DNA of 64,000 nucleotides from Vibrio taketomensis (GTDB taxonomy: Bacteria; Pseudomonadota; Gammaproteobacteria; Enterobacterales; Vibrionaceae): NCBI RefSeq assembly GCF_009938165.1, contig NZ_AP019650.1, positions 992,001 through 1,056,000 on the forward strand. The letters are read 5' to 3'. This document shows, in pieces, positions 47,370 through 55,979 of the stretch. The notes beneath the pieces were generated by a model. It was not told where the DNA came from. It was given only the letters and a program-made list of their open reading frames with translations, and made no database searches. Numbering within the stretch: position 1 is the stretch's first letter; each line of letters starts with the position of its first letter. The translations under genes and the position numbers were made by a program.

Positions 47370-47390
47370 GTGTTGCACACCAAGCAACAC
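47370..47390 (-). promoter_or_regulatory. thrS translational operator mimicking the tRNA-Thr anticodon arm
   Basis: On the - strand, GTGTTGC-TTGGTGT-GCAACAC forms a 7-bp stem with a 7-base loop. In the loop, U33 is followed by GGU at positions 34-36, the anticodon of tRNA-Thr(GGU). It ends just before the ribosome site TAAGGA (47359-47364). In E. coli ThrRS binds such arms in its own mRNA and blocks ribosome entry. Confidence 0.8.
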
Positions 47391-47559
47391 TTGCTGGTTT
47401 AATCGTCTCAAACACATGAAACAATTATAAAAATTGGTTTGATTTATTCGCTTTAGTAGACAAATACGGATGCCCCGTCCGGCGAACAAGCGCACATTGT
47501 AACTCAAGTATTAAAAATAACAATCAAAGTCACACATTTAGCGCAAATCGCTTTACCTT

Positions 47560-47592
47560 AAAAAAACAAAAGGCGATGAGTACATCGCCTTT
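47560..47592 (-). terminator. Terminator of kdgK-eda
   Basis: AAAGGCGATG (47569-47578) / CATCGCCTTT (47583-47592), with a T-rich tail on the - strand. Confidence 0.9.
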
Positions 47593-47612
47593 CGAAAAGA
47601 GAGAATGCTGTA

Positions 47613-48236
47613 TTAAAGCAGCAGCTGTTTCACATCCGCAACAAGCGCACTCAATTCTTCCCATTGTTCATTTTCAATCAAGTCATTTGGCACCATCCAA
47701 GTACCGCCGCAAGCAAGCACTGAAGGAATAGACAAATACTCTTTTACGTTAGTTGGACTAACGCCTCCTGTCGGCATGAATTTAACTGGGTAAACCGCTG
47801 ACAAAGCTTTTAACATTGCTGTGCCACCCGAAGGTTCAGCAGGAAAAAATTTCAATGTAGTCAGCCCCATCGCCATTGCTTGTTCAACTAAACTTGGGCT
47901 ATTCACACCCGGCACAATCGTAACACCACGTTGCTGACAATATTTGACAGTCGTTGGATTAAAACCAGGGCTCACAATAAAATCTACCCCAGCTTCAATC
48001 GCTTGGTCGACTTGTGCACTATTTAATACTGTCCCTGCACCAATCAGCATTTCCGGATAAGCCTCGCGCATATTTTTGATTGCTTGCGCAGCCTGCTCTG
48101 TACGAAACGTTACTTCAGCACAAGGTAAGCCATTATCACTGAGTACTTGCGCCAATTTCGCCGCTTTAGAAGCATCTTTAATAGCAATCACAGGCACTAC
48201 TTTTATCTGTTCTAGTTGTTGATCAATTGTCATCAT
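47613..48236 (-). CDS. eda: KDPG/KHG aldolase
   Basis: 207 residues. Catalytic Lys129 in TTLKFFPAE forms the Schiff base, Glu41 in AEVTFRT is the general acid/base, and MPTGGVSP binds phosphate. It splits 2-keto-3-deoxy-6-phosphogluconate into pyruvate and glyceraldehyde-3-phosphate, the last step of uronate breakdown. Eleven bases after kdgK. This is probably a locus-specific copy in addition to the Entner-Doudoroff one. Confidence 0.95.
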   Translation of the reverse strand: MMTIDQQLEQIKVVPVIAIKDASKAAKLAQVLSDNGLPCAEVTFRTEQAAQAIKNMREAYPEMLIGAGTVLNSAQVDQAIEAGVDFIVSPGFNPTTVKYCQQRGVTIVPGVNSPSLVEQAMAMGLTTLKFFPAEPSGGTAMLKALSAVYPVKFMPTGGVSPTNVKEYLSIPSVLACGGTWMVPNDLIENEQWEELSALVADVKQLLL

Positions 48237-48246
48237 TTTTCCCTTA

Positions 48247-49176
48247 TCAAATTGTTGGCATCAATTCTGGAGCAATCAATGCTCCACGATGTTGAATCAC
48301 GGTTCCAGCTAGTGAGTGTCCCGACATAGCAGACTGCAGCTCCGTGCCCCCGAGAATACGTTTCGCTAAATACCCAGCGCTAAAAGAGTCACCTGCGGCG
48401 GTCGTATCGATGACTTGATTTACCGGTTCAGGTGCAATTTCTTCAATCCCCTGCTTTGTCACCACTAAACAAGGTTCACCACCACGTTTAATCACGATTT
48501 CGTGCACGCCTAGAGATTGAGTTCGGTCTATGGCTTGCTGCTCATCAACATCCCCGTATAACGCTTGCTCATCATCAAAGGTCAAAAATGCGATATCAGT
48601 TAGTGACAACATTTGCTGATATGCTTGTTGCGCTTCTTCCTTGCTAGACCATAACCCTGGGCGGTAGTTATTATCGAAAGCAATCATAAGACCTTGTTGC
48701 TTACAGTGATGCAGCAATTGAAATAACACTTCTCTACAATCAGACGGCAAGATTGCTAGGCTAATCCCGCTTAAGTAAATCATTTGGTGTTGACACAATG
48801 CGTCAGCAATCTGAGATTGTGCATGATCTTGTAACCAATATTTTGCCGCAGAATCATTACGCCAATAGAAAAAGCTGCGCTCTCCTTGGGGCGTTGTTTC
48901 AATTGCATAAATCCCCGGTAATTTCTGGCTCGAGATAAACACCATCTCAGTATTGAGTGACTCCGTTTTCCATAAGTCCAGCATGTCTTTACTAAATGGG
49001 TCTTGGCCGAGCCCAGTAACATATGACGTGGTGACGCCTTGATGGTGGGTCAAGCGAGATAGATACACGGCTGTATTAAGAGTATCGCCACCAAAACCTT
49101 GCTCCAATTGGCCTTGATTTTTCCGCAGTTCGACCATGCATTCACCAATAATGGCGATGCGTTGAATTTGATTCAT
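48247..49176 (-). CDS. kdgK: 2-keto-3-deoxygluconate kinase
   Basis: 310 residues from the ATG at 49176 (MNQIQRIAIIGECMVEL). A PfkB/ribokinase fold: GFGGDTLNTAVYLSRL near residue 28 binds sugar, and DTTAAGDSFSAGYLAKR near 255 holds the catalytic Asp and the anion hole. It phosphorylates KDG to KDPG for the next gene, eda. Separated from kduD by a terminator, so it has its own promoter. Confidence 0.95.
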   Translation of the reverse strand: MNQIQRIAIIGECMVELRKNQGQLEQGFGGDTLNTAVYLSRLTHHQGVTTSYVTGLGQDPFSKDMLDLWKTESLNTEMVFISSQKLPGIYAIETTPQGERSFFYWRNDSAAKYWLQDHAQSQIADALCQHQMIYLSGISLAILPSDCREVLFQLLHHCKQQGLMIAFDNNYRPGLWSSKEEAQQAYQQMLSLTDIAFLTFDDEQALYGDVDEQQAIDRTQSLGVHEIVIKRGGEPCLVVTKQGIEEIAPEPVNQVIDTTAAGDSFSAGYLAKRILGGTELQSAMSGHSLAGTVIQHRGALIAPELMPTI

Positions 49177-49264
49177 AAAACACCTACTAATTCTTTTCGT
49201 ATTTTCTTTGAAATCATCGGCTAATAACAAACGAAGGCACTCTTGAAGCCGAGATCATCGATTA

Positions 49265-49292
49265 AGAAAAAAGCTAGCGCGGAGGCTAGCTT
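49265..49292 (-). terminator. Terminator of kduD
   Basis: AAGCTAGC (49271-49278) / GCTAGCTT (49285-49292), with a T-run on the - strand. Confidence 0.88.
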
Positions 49293-49373
49293 GAACTTAT
49301 TTCCCGATAAAGTGTTGAGTTCGATCGACGCTCGTTCTCAAATCGCCAATCGAACCAAACAAAATATTAGTGA

Positions 49374-50135
49374 TTAGCGAGACAACCAGCCGCCATCAAC
49401 TGCAATGGTGTAGCCATTAATGTAATCAGAGGCGTTTGATGCGAGGAAAACACATGGACCAGCCAAATCAGAAGGCTCACCCCAACGACCAGCAGGAATA
49501 CGATCAAGAATTTCTTTATTACGAGATTCATCAGCACGCAGCGCTGCCGTGTTATTGGTTGCCATGTAACCCGGAGCAATCGCATTGACATTAATGTTGT
49601 GCTTAGCCCACTCGTTCGCCATTAGGCGCGTTACGCCCATTACGCCACTCTTTGACGTTGTGTATGAAGGAACACGAATACCACCTTGGAACGATAGCAT
49701 TGATGCGATGTTAATGATCTTACCGCCCTGACCTTGAGCAATAAATTGTTTTGCCACAGCTTGAGACAGGAAGAACACTGACTTAACGTTGATGTTCATG
49801 ACGTCGTCCCAATCTTGCTCTGAGAAATCAATCGCATCGTTACGGCGAATGATGCCTGCGTTGTTCACAAGAATATCGATACGACCAAACTCAGTTACCG
49901 CTCGATCAACAATTGCAGGGATATCATCAAGCTTCATCAAGTTAGCACGAACATCTACGAACTTACGTCCTGTCTGCTCGATAAGTGCGATTGTTTCCGT
50001 TGGCTCAACAATATTTACGCCAACAATATCACAACCAGCATTGGCTAAACCCAGCGCCATACCTTGACCTAACCCTGTGTCGCAACCAGTTACGATCGCT
50101 ACTTTACCTTGAAGATTGAACGAATTAAGAATCAT
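49374..50135 (-). CDS. kduD: 2-deoxy-D-gluconate 3-dehydrogenase (KduD)
   Basis: 253 residues, a short-chain dehydrogenase. TGCDTGLGQGMA binds NAD(H), NNAGIIRR follows, and YTTSKSG gives the catalytic Tyr-x-x-x-Lys. It reduces 2,5-diketo-3-deoxygluconate to KDG. It is read away from kdgR, and two KdgR-like operators lie between them, so repression by KdgR is expected. Confidence 0.95.
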   Translation of the reverse strand: MILNSFNLQGKVAIVTGCDTGLGQGMALGLANAGCDIVGVNIVEPTETIALIEQTGRKFVDVRANLMKLDDIPAIVDRAVTEFGRIDILVNNAGIIRRNDAIDFSEQDWDDVMNINVKSVFFLSQAVAKQFIAQGQGGKIINIASMLSFQGGIRVPSYTTSKSGVMGVTRLMANEWAKHNINVNAIAPGYMATNNTAALRADESRNKEILDRIPAGRWGEPSDLAGPCVFLASNASDYINGYTIAVDGGWLSR

Positions 50136-50235
50136 GTCTATTCCTTAAAAACTGCATCAGGTGCTGAGAAATTTCAGCACACATTTCACTCTGTGTAGGC
50201 AAAATAACAACAACATGAAAAGCCGTACAGTTATT

Positions 50236-50252
50236 TTAAAACATCGTTTCAA
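50236..50252. promoter_or_regulatory. KdgR-like operator, site 1
   Basis: AAAACATCGTTTCAAAA holds AAAC-N3-GTTT, the core of KdgR (IclR family) sites. It is 100 bases before the kduD start. Confidence 0.6.
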
Positions 50253-50287
50253 AAATAACTGTAAAGATCACAAAAACAACCAAAATA

Positions 50288-50306
50288 AACGAAACGTCGT
50301 TTCAAA
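50288..50306. promoter_or_regulatory. KdgR-like operator, site 2
   Basis: AACGAAACGTCGTTTCAAA has a perfect GAAAC-GTC-GTTTC core. It lies about 93 bases before the kdgR start. The two sites are 53 bases apart. Confidence 0.7.
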
Positions 50307-50398
50307 TTTCTTTGATTGCAACTTAAATGACTAGCAGCGCTATGTGCGCAATGTATAATGAGGCCAATTCAGCCTGTCCAACATACACAAGGTTTACA

Positions 50399-51181
50399 AT
50401 GGAAAAAGCCACTCAGCCAGAAGCCGTCTCTTCGGTAATGAAGGTATTCAGTATTCTTCAAGCTCTTGGTGAGCAAAAAGACATTGGTGTCTCAGAGCTT
50501 TCACAACGTTTGATGATGTCAAAAGCGACGACCTATCGTTTTTTACAAACGATGAAGACTCTGGGCTATGTTTCTCAAGAAGAGGAAGCGGATAAGTACG
50601 GCTTAACACTCAAACTATTCGAGCTTGGCGCTAAATCATTAGAGTATGTGGATCTCATCGCATTAGCTGACAAAGAAATGCGCGTTATTTCTGAACTAAC
50701 AAATGAAGCGCTTCATCTTGGTGCGTTAGATGAAGATGGCATTATCTACATTCACAAAATTGATTCGGGTTACAACTTAAGTATGCAGTCACGAATTGGC
50801 CGCCGTAATCCTCTGTACAGTACTGCCATTGGCAAAGTACTTTTAGCTGAACGTGATGAATCCTTTGTCCGCCAAACATTAGCTGATGTTACTTTCATAA
50901 AGCACACTAAAAAAACACTAAATAGTGTCGATCAATTGCTTGTTGAACTCACAATGGTGCGTGAGCAAAATTTCGCACAGGACAATGAAGAACAAGAACC
51001 CGGACTTCGTTGCATTGCCGCACCTATCTACGATCGCTTTGGGCATGTTATCGCAGGGCTATCAATATCTTTCCCAACCATTCGTTTTGATGAAGATCGC
51101 CTTTCTTATTACGTTGAACTTCTGCAAACCGCAGCAAATAAAGTCTCAATGCAACTTGGTTACCAGCGAGTAGCAAAATAA
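50399..51181 (+). CDS. kdgR: IclR-family regulator (KdgR)
   Basis: 260 residues from the ATG at 50399, with AAGG upstream; an earlier in-frame start would add 24 unlike residues. ISVSELSQRL-type and MSKATTYRFLQTMK form the winged helix-turn-helix; the IclR effector domain contains RIGRRNPLYSTAIGKVLLA and GLRCIAAPIYD. KdgR binds KDG and represses uronate genes. Its position between kduD, with twin operators, and the sugar-degrading gene cluster supports this. Confidence 0.9.
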   Translation: MEKATQPEAVSSVMKVFSILQALGEQKDIGVSELSQRLMMSKATTYRFLQTMKTLGYVSQEEEADKYGLTLKLFELGAKSLEYVDLIALADKEMRVISELTNEALHLGALDEDGIIYIHKIDSGYNLSMQSRIGRRNPLYSTAIGKVLLAERDESFVRQTLADVTFIKHTKKTLNSVDQLLVELTMVREQNFAQDNEEQEPGLRCIAAPIYDRFGHVIAGLSISFPTIRFDEDRLSYYVELLQTAANKVSMQLGYQRVAK

Positions 51182-51190
51182 CGATGACAA

Positions 51191-51225
51191 AAGTGCACCG
51201 ATATTCTTTGACTAACGGTGCACTT
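51191..51225. terminator. Terminator between kdgR and the DUF2264 gene
   Basis: AAGTGCACCG (51191-51200) / CGGTGCACTT (51216-51225). A T-run follows on the - strand. Confidence 0.8.
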
Positions 51226-51238
51226 CCGTTACATAACC

Positions 51239-52726
51239 CTAGAAAAAGTGAAACAGCTTTGAGCTATAGCTTGTCACACCTTTACGCAACAAATTGTTTT
51301 TTGGTCGCTCAGCCCGGCCTGTCATTCGCTCTAAAAGCTTCTTGTATTTGTTTTGCGATTCTAACCGTCTTGATAACGGTGACTGCATTGTGGTGTACTC
51401 TTCCTTGAAAATCACCGTCACTTCTTGAGTCTCTTGAATTCCGATCACCAACATATTGGGCGCATTGAGCGAGAACATAAAACTGTCCTTTTCAATCTCT
51501 AATGGTTGCTCATCTGCTTCCCATAACCCTGTTCTATCTCCACTATAAATAGCGATATTTAAAGCTCGTAACGACCAAAAGCTACTTGCGGGGCCACTAT
51601 AGTTGTCAGTTAAACGTGAGTCATCAGAAAAAAGCCCTTGGGTCGGACGCCCTTTTTTTAGTGCTCCGTGATTAATAAAGAACGCCAAATTTGTCTTGAG
51701 CGCTCGCTTAAATTGGCCTGCATACTCTTTCATTTGACTCGGATGACATATATCCAATGTCGCTAATAGCGGCGCTGTCGCTGACAGCCGATATGAAGCG
51801 CTACGTCCGAAGAGCGGAAAACCATGGGGAGTAAAAAAATACCGGAACTTATCGCTAAACGTTCGCAGTCCGTGGCGAATAAATTGAGGATCAAAATCAG
51901 GTGATATCTGATCTATCCAATATAGGGAATAGTGAAAGCCCCATGCATTGTAATAGTCGTAATTACCTTTTGCGCCATCTCTAAACCATCCATCTCCAAC
52001 ATAAAATTCTTTCGTCCGAATGTAACGTTCGTATTGAATTTCATCGACGCCGGTAAGCGCTTTCATCACCACTTGCACCGTTAGAGGAAACAAATGCCAA
52101 TTGTTATCTACGGTCTTAACATGATTAATTTGCTGGAACCAATTGATAATCGGCTGCCTTTGTTTTGGGCATAACGTGTCCCAAACTTGCGCTTTACTTA
52201 GCCATAACGTTAAAGCCAGATCCGCACTTTCACAGATACGTTGATCGTAATCTTCTACCTTTCCCCAATAGCCGGAGTGCTGCGGATCAGTTCCCGCTAT
52301 AAACGCTGATTTAATCCATTCAGCGATGTCTAAGACTTCACAATTAAGCGAATAAAGTTTTTTGTTTGTCTCTTGGTTTGCATGTAACCATGACGCTAAC
52401 GTCGGCATAACTCGACTGCATCCTTCCATTGCATCTAGCCGTGCATTTTGTTGACTAGATACCCCAGGATAATACGCATGAGTGTAATCCCAAACAGCGT
52501 AATGTTGAAAAGCCTCAGCGACATAAGAGACCATCGCCTCGCACTGCTCTTTCAGCTCATGTGGCTCACAAAAAAACGCTTTAATTTGATCATCACGCTC
52601 AACAAAATCTCGTCGCTTCATTTTTTCTCGAATGAGGTTTTGTTTAAATAGCTCAACGTACTGCTTGAAATCTGGGTGCTCACATGGAATATGTGGGCGC
52701 TCAGAAGCCTGAATAATCTTCGTCAT
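51239..52726 (-). CDS. DUF2264 family protein, probable glycoside hydrolase
   Basis: 495 residues from the ATG at 52726, set by GGAGGTGGA. No signal peptide, so cytoplasmic. An alpha/alpha-barrel pattern with many Trp/Tyr; YVGDGWFRDGAKGNYDYYN (about 255-273) and FGRSASYRLSATAPL are the family core. DUF2264 proteins are, to my knowledge, now placed in a glycoside hydrolase family with beta-glucuronidase activity (GH154). Its place beside GH105 and the uronate genes suggests removal of uronic acids from imported oligosaccharides. Confidence 0.8.
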   Translation of the reverse strand: MTKIIQASERPHIPCEHPDFKQYVELFKQNLIREKMKRRDFVERDDQIKAFFCEPHELKEQCEAMVSYVAEAFQHYAVWDYTHAYYPGVSSQQNARLDAMEGCSRVMPTLASWLHANQETNKKLYSLNCEVLDIAEWIKSAFIAGTDPQHSGYWGKVEDYDQRICESADLALTLWLSKAQVWDTLCPKQRQPIINWFQQINHVKTVDNNWHLFPLTVQVVMKALTGVDEIQYERYIRTKEFYVGDGWFRDGAKGNYDYYNAWGFHYSLYWIDQISPDFDPQFIRHGLRTFSDKFRYFFTPHGFPLFGRSASYRLSATAPLLATLDICHPSQMKEYAGQFKRALKTNLAFFINHGALKKGRPTQGLFSDDSRLTDNYSGPASSFWSLRALNIAIYSGDRTGLWEADEQPLEIEKDSFMFSLNAPNMLVIGIQETQEVTVIFKEEYTTMQSPLSRRLESQNKYKKLLERMTGRAERPKNNLLRKGVTSYSSKLFHFF

Positions 52727-52766
52727 TCCACCTCCAAACGGTGTATATAGGTATAATTCCACCGAA

Positions 52767-52803
52767 CAAAAACACAAAGACCAATCAAATTGATTGGTCT
52801 TTT
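52767..52803. terminator. Terminator after the dhuI gene
   Basis: An almost perfect palindrome, AAAGACCAATCA / TGATTGGTCTTT (52776-52802), with T-rich flanks on both strands. It ends the PTS-GH105-dhuI operon before the DUF2264 gene. Confidence 0.8.
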
Positions 52804-52825
52804 CTCTATAAGTTAACGCAACTGA

Positions 52826-53466
52826 TTAGTTCAGAATTTCGCGCACGAAATCTGAGATTTCATCAACTTGGCTGTTTTCAAATAGACATTTTTGGAAGCG
52901 TTCACCAAGGCAAGCAGTTTTAACTAGCTCAACGTCCATCGCTTTTAAACCTTCAAGGTAATCTTTCGCAACCGCACGTTTCACATCGTTTAGAATTGCT
53001 GCATTTTGCTGTTGCGGTACCGCACGTTCAACTGGATAACCTTGACCACGCTCACAGCCAGACATCATCACTTTTTCAAAGATTCCACGAACGTTTAGCT
53101 CAGCAGCCCATCCGAAGTTCTTCGCATACGCCAATGACAATGCGTTTCCGTTATTAATTTGCGTAAATAGAAATGCGTCAGAAGGCTCTAAAGCATAACC
53201 ACACACAACATTTGAATGCGCATTACATGCCATTAAAGCACCCTGGCCCGTACCACAACCTGTGAATACAAAATCAACCGCTTTTGCAGCAAGAAGAATT
53301 GAAGCTTGAATGCCTAGGTGAATATAAGTGAGGTGATGATCGTCTGCATCACACATGCCAACATTAAATACTTCATCGCCGCTTTGTGCAGCAACATATT
53401 GAAGTTCTTTTAGGATAATTTCATTTTAGCCGCTTGGCTGTTTTCCATAGTTAGAGCGATTTTCAT
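52826..53466 (-). pseudogene. RpiB/LacAB-type isomerase (DhuI-like), frameshifted
   Basis: About 213 residues when repaired. It starts at the ATG at 53466 (MKIALTMENSQAAK), then breaks: one base is missing in a homopolymer (TTTT for TTTTT at 53424-53427), after which NEIILKELQYVAAQ resumes. VFTGCGTGQGALMACN carries the catalytic cysteine. In streptococci an RpiB-type enzyme, DhuI, turns 4-deoxy-5-keto-uronate into 2,5-diketo-3-deoxygluconate in place of KduI. The context (GH105 upstream, KduD downstream, no kduI) supports the same role here. The break may be a sequencing error. Confidence 0.82.
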
Positions 53467-53524
53467 TTTAGTTCTCAATTAATTTGTTTTATATGTCTAT
53501 AAATAAGCCGTTTTATGAACTGTT

Positions 53525-54247
53525 TTATTTAACTAACTTACACAGTCCGAATGTATATGGGTTATGGAAGTTTGGCTTTGGCGTATTTGGATCTATCCAA
53601 GTCATCCAGCCCATATCCAATTTGCCATCTGCTTGTTGCGTGAATTCAGCGCGCATCAATGCACAATTTAATTCGGTTTGTTGCTCATCTTGCCAAAGCT
53701 CCAGTGATGTCAATGTTGAGACTGGAATCTTGGTTTCAACGATATAACCACCGTCAACGATTGTTGCTTGAGTTTCTAATCCAGGCCATCTCCAAGTGCT
53801 ATCTAATTGACCAATTTTTTTATTCTCTGAATCATAAGATGCCTTAGCACTGAAAACCCTCGCTTTCGGATCTATCTCCATCGTGTAATAAGTCGTTAGC
53901 TGCTTATCTTTCGCTAAAAACATCTCTACACGATCAGAATCTAAAATGGCGCGCTTTGGGTCTGTACCGATGGCGATATTTTCATCGCTGACACGGTAGC
54001 GGAAATACACACCATCTTCGTTCCACAACGCTTTAAACTCTGTCGCTGGAGCAAGTTGGCTGCGCCACGGAAAGCTAAACTGGGTTAGTGTATTTGCTTC
54101 ATCCCAAGCTTTGTCCGTTGGATTTCCATCGATAACTGGTGACTGAGCAGAATACTCAATTAGGTATTCACTGTTTGTAGAAGCATAAACATTTGTTGCT
54201 AGGCTGCTACCTAGTAAAAGCGCTGTTACGTAAACTAATTTACTCAT
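53525..54247 (-). CDS. Secreted CBM9-like carbohydrate-binding protein
   Basis: 240 residues with a signal peptide (LVYVTALLLGSSLATNVYA). APVIDGNPTDKAWDEANTLT-like start, FKALWNEDGVYFRYRV, and YTMEIDPKARVFSAK fit the CBM9/DOMON-like fold found in sugar-binding and heme-binding secreted proteins. LGMGWMTWIDPNTPKPNFH-type end is typical. It may hold oligosaccharides in the periplasm for the locus. It lies in the operon between GH105 and the isomerase. Confidence 0.72.
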   Translation of the reverse strand: MSKLVYVTALLLGSSLATNVYASTNSEYLIEYSAQSPVIDGNPTDKAWDEANTLTQFSFPWRSQLAPATEFKALWNEDGVYFRYRVSDENIAIGTDPKRAILDSDRVEMFLAKDKQLTTYYTMEIDPKARVFSAKASYDSENKKIGQLDSTWRWPGLETQATIVDGGYIVETKIPVSTLTSLELWQDEQQTELNCALMRAEFTQQADGKLDMGWMTWIDPNTPKPNFHNPYTFGLCKLVK

Positions 54248-54314
54248 TTATAACCATCCTAATTATTTGCTATATCCATTAACTTCGCGGCGGCCAGCCA
54301 AAGTTGAAGAGCAA

Positions 54315-55355
54315 TTATTTTGTTAGTGATAACATTGCGGTCGCCGCAAGTAAGAAAGCACCTGCGCCGTAATCGATATTGTGGTCAAACTCGACATCGC
54401 GTGGGTTGAAAGCGGGTAATTGAACCCAACCGATCATGCCATTTTCATGAATACAATCTTCCAATGCAGACCAAGCTTCGTTAACCACCGGAAGGTAGGT
54501 ATCTCGTTCTAGATACCCTTGTTCAATACCCCATGCTAAGCCGTAGCAGAACAGTGATGTCGCACTACTCTCTGGAGCAGGGAAACTTTTCGGATCAAGC
54601 AGACTAGTACGCCAAAAACCATCCGCCTGCTGATACTTAATCACTTCAGCGGCTAAAGCACAGTACATGTCAATGTAACGCTGACGCGTTGGATAATTCG
54701 ATGGCATGTAGGCCAAAATTCTCGGCACTGCCGCTAGAACCCAACCAATACCGCGGCTCCAAAATACTTTTTCACCATTGGCTTCTCGCAGTTCTGTTCC
54801 TTCTGCATTTGGGATGTAGCGCTTGTCACGGTAGTAAAGATTAGTCTCTGGATCGAATAGGTTATCAACCGCATCCCACCATGCTTTATCCATATAATTT
54901 AGATATTTGTCATCGCCAGTAACCACACTTAAGCCAGCAAAAACAGGCGGTGCCATAAATAGTGAGTCACACCACCACCAATCTTCGCGACCTGGTTTTG
55001 GTTCTGTGACCATGATATCAAGCGCTTTCGTCGCATATTCAATCGACTCTGGCACATCAATAAGCGGATACAATGGCAGGTAAGCTTGCATACAAACGTG
55101 GTCGTCAGCAAAGCGTGGCAGCGGACCAGGTCTAAAACCAGTATGCAATGTAAAATCGAGTAAGCCTTCTAGGTATTCATTATCATTAGTTGCTTGCCAC
55201 GCATCAGCAACAGATAACCAGAATACACCACGCTCCCAGTCTGTCGCTTTTAAGAAGCGTTTCTTACCGGTACTGCGCGTAACGTAACGAGTGCGGTTAT
55301 CACGTTGCCAACGGTACACACGCTTCATTTGGGCTAATATTTTACTGTTATTCAT
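54315..55355 (-). CDS. GH105 unsaturated uronyl hydrolase
   Basis: 346 residues, no signal peptide. EDWWWCDSLFMAPPVFAGL (about 131-149) holds the catalytic Asp of GH105, and FWSRGIGWVLAAVPRIL and SSATSLFCYGLAWGI complete the alpha/alpha-barrel. It hydrates the 4,5-double bond left by a lyase and so frees the uronate. In streptococcal hyaluronan loci this step is done by GH88; GH105 is better known for pectin and ulvan fragments. A cytoplasmic GH105 beside a PTS points to an imported unsaturated disaccharide. Confidence 0.9.
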   Translation of the reverse strand: MNNSKILAQMKRVYRWQRDNRTRYVTRSTGKKRFLKATDWERGVFWLSVADAWQATNDNEYLEGLLDFTLHTGFRPGPLPRFADDHVCMQAYLPLYPLIDVPESIEYATKALDIMVTEPKPGREDWWWCDSLFMAPPVFAGLSVVTGDDKYLNYMDKAWWDAVDNLFDPETNLYYRDKRYIPNAEGTELREANGEKVFWSRGIGWVLAAVPRILAYMPSNYPTRQRYIDMYCALAAEVIKYQQADGFWRTSLLDPKSFPAPESSATSLFCYGLAWGIEQGYLERDTYLPVVNEAWSALEDCIHENGMIGWVQLPAFNPRDVEFDHNIDYGAGAFLLAATAMLSLTK

Positions 55356-55437
55356 TTGGCAGCCTTATTTATTTAAATAAAAACTCTTTATTTAAATATC
55401 TAGATTGGTGAGTAGTAAATATAATATTGGTAAAAAT

Positions 55438-55504
55438 AGGCACTACTAACCCGACTAAACAAATCCAATATAGGGGCTAAATTGAATTTAACTTAGTAGT
55501 GCCT
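55438..55504 (-). promoter_or_regulatory. Long inverted repeat between the PTS IIA and GH105 genes
   Basis: AGGCACTACTAA (55438-55449) and TTAGTAGTGCCT (55493-55504) form a 12-bp stem enclosing a second small palindrome, TAAATT-G-AATTTA (55478-55490). On the - strand it is followed by ATTTTTACC. It may lower or separate expression of the enzymes from the transporter by partial termination or mRNA processing. Confidence 0.6.
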
Positions 55505-55526
55505 TATTTATTTCAGGAGAATATTT

Positions 55527-55967
55527 CTATAATTCGTCTTCGAAAGAATCAGAATTATTATTTTCTAATTGAGCAAGCTCTTTAGCCATATCTTTCATTG
55601 ACTGAGCGCCAATTTCACACACGATATCAGCCAATTCATCCAGCGATACACCATCACGTTCAAAGCACGCATTGGTGATCATTGGTAGATTACAACCAGC
55701 AACAACTTTTACATCATTGCGGTTTAGCATGATTGATACCCCACGGTTGCAAGGAGAGCCACCAGGAACATCAGTCAAGATTAATACACCGGAACCATCA
55801 TTCATTTGCTCAATAGCAGACAACATCTTGTCTTCAAGCTGTTCAGTTGTCATTGGTGGAACAAAATCGATAAAAGCTAAAGAATCTTGTTCACCAACAA
55901 TTGCTTCAACAGCTGATTGCATGCCAGTAGCAAAATTAATATGTCCAGAGACAATAATACCAATCAT
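55527..55967 (-). CDS. PTS mannose-family EIIA (AgaF-like)
   Basis: 146 residues starting MIGIIVSGHINFATGM; His9 is the phosphorylation site. VLILTDVPGGSPCNRGV is the conserved EIIA-Man loop. It takes phosphate from HPr and gives it to EIIB. It is the last of the four PTS genes (B-C-D-A), 12 bases after IID, as in agaVWEF of streptococci. Confidence 0.92.
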   Translation of the reverse strand: MIGIIVSGHINFATGMQSAVEAIVGEQDSLAFIDFVPPMTTEQLEDKMLSAIEQMNDGSGVLILTDVPGGSPCNRGVSIMLNRNDVKVVAGCNLPMITNACFERDGVSLDELADIVCEIGAQSMKDMAKELAQLENNNSDSFEDEL

Positions 55968-55979
55968 AATATGCCTATA

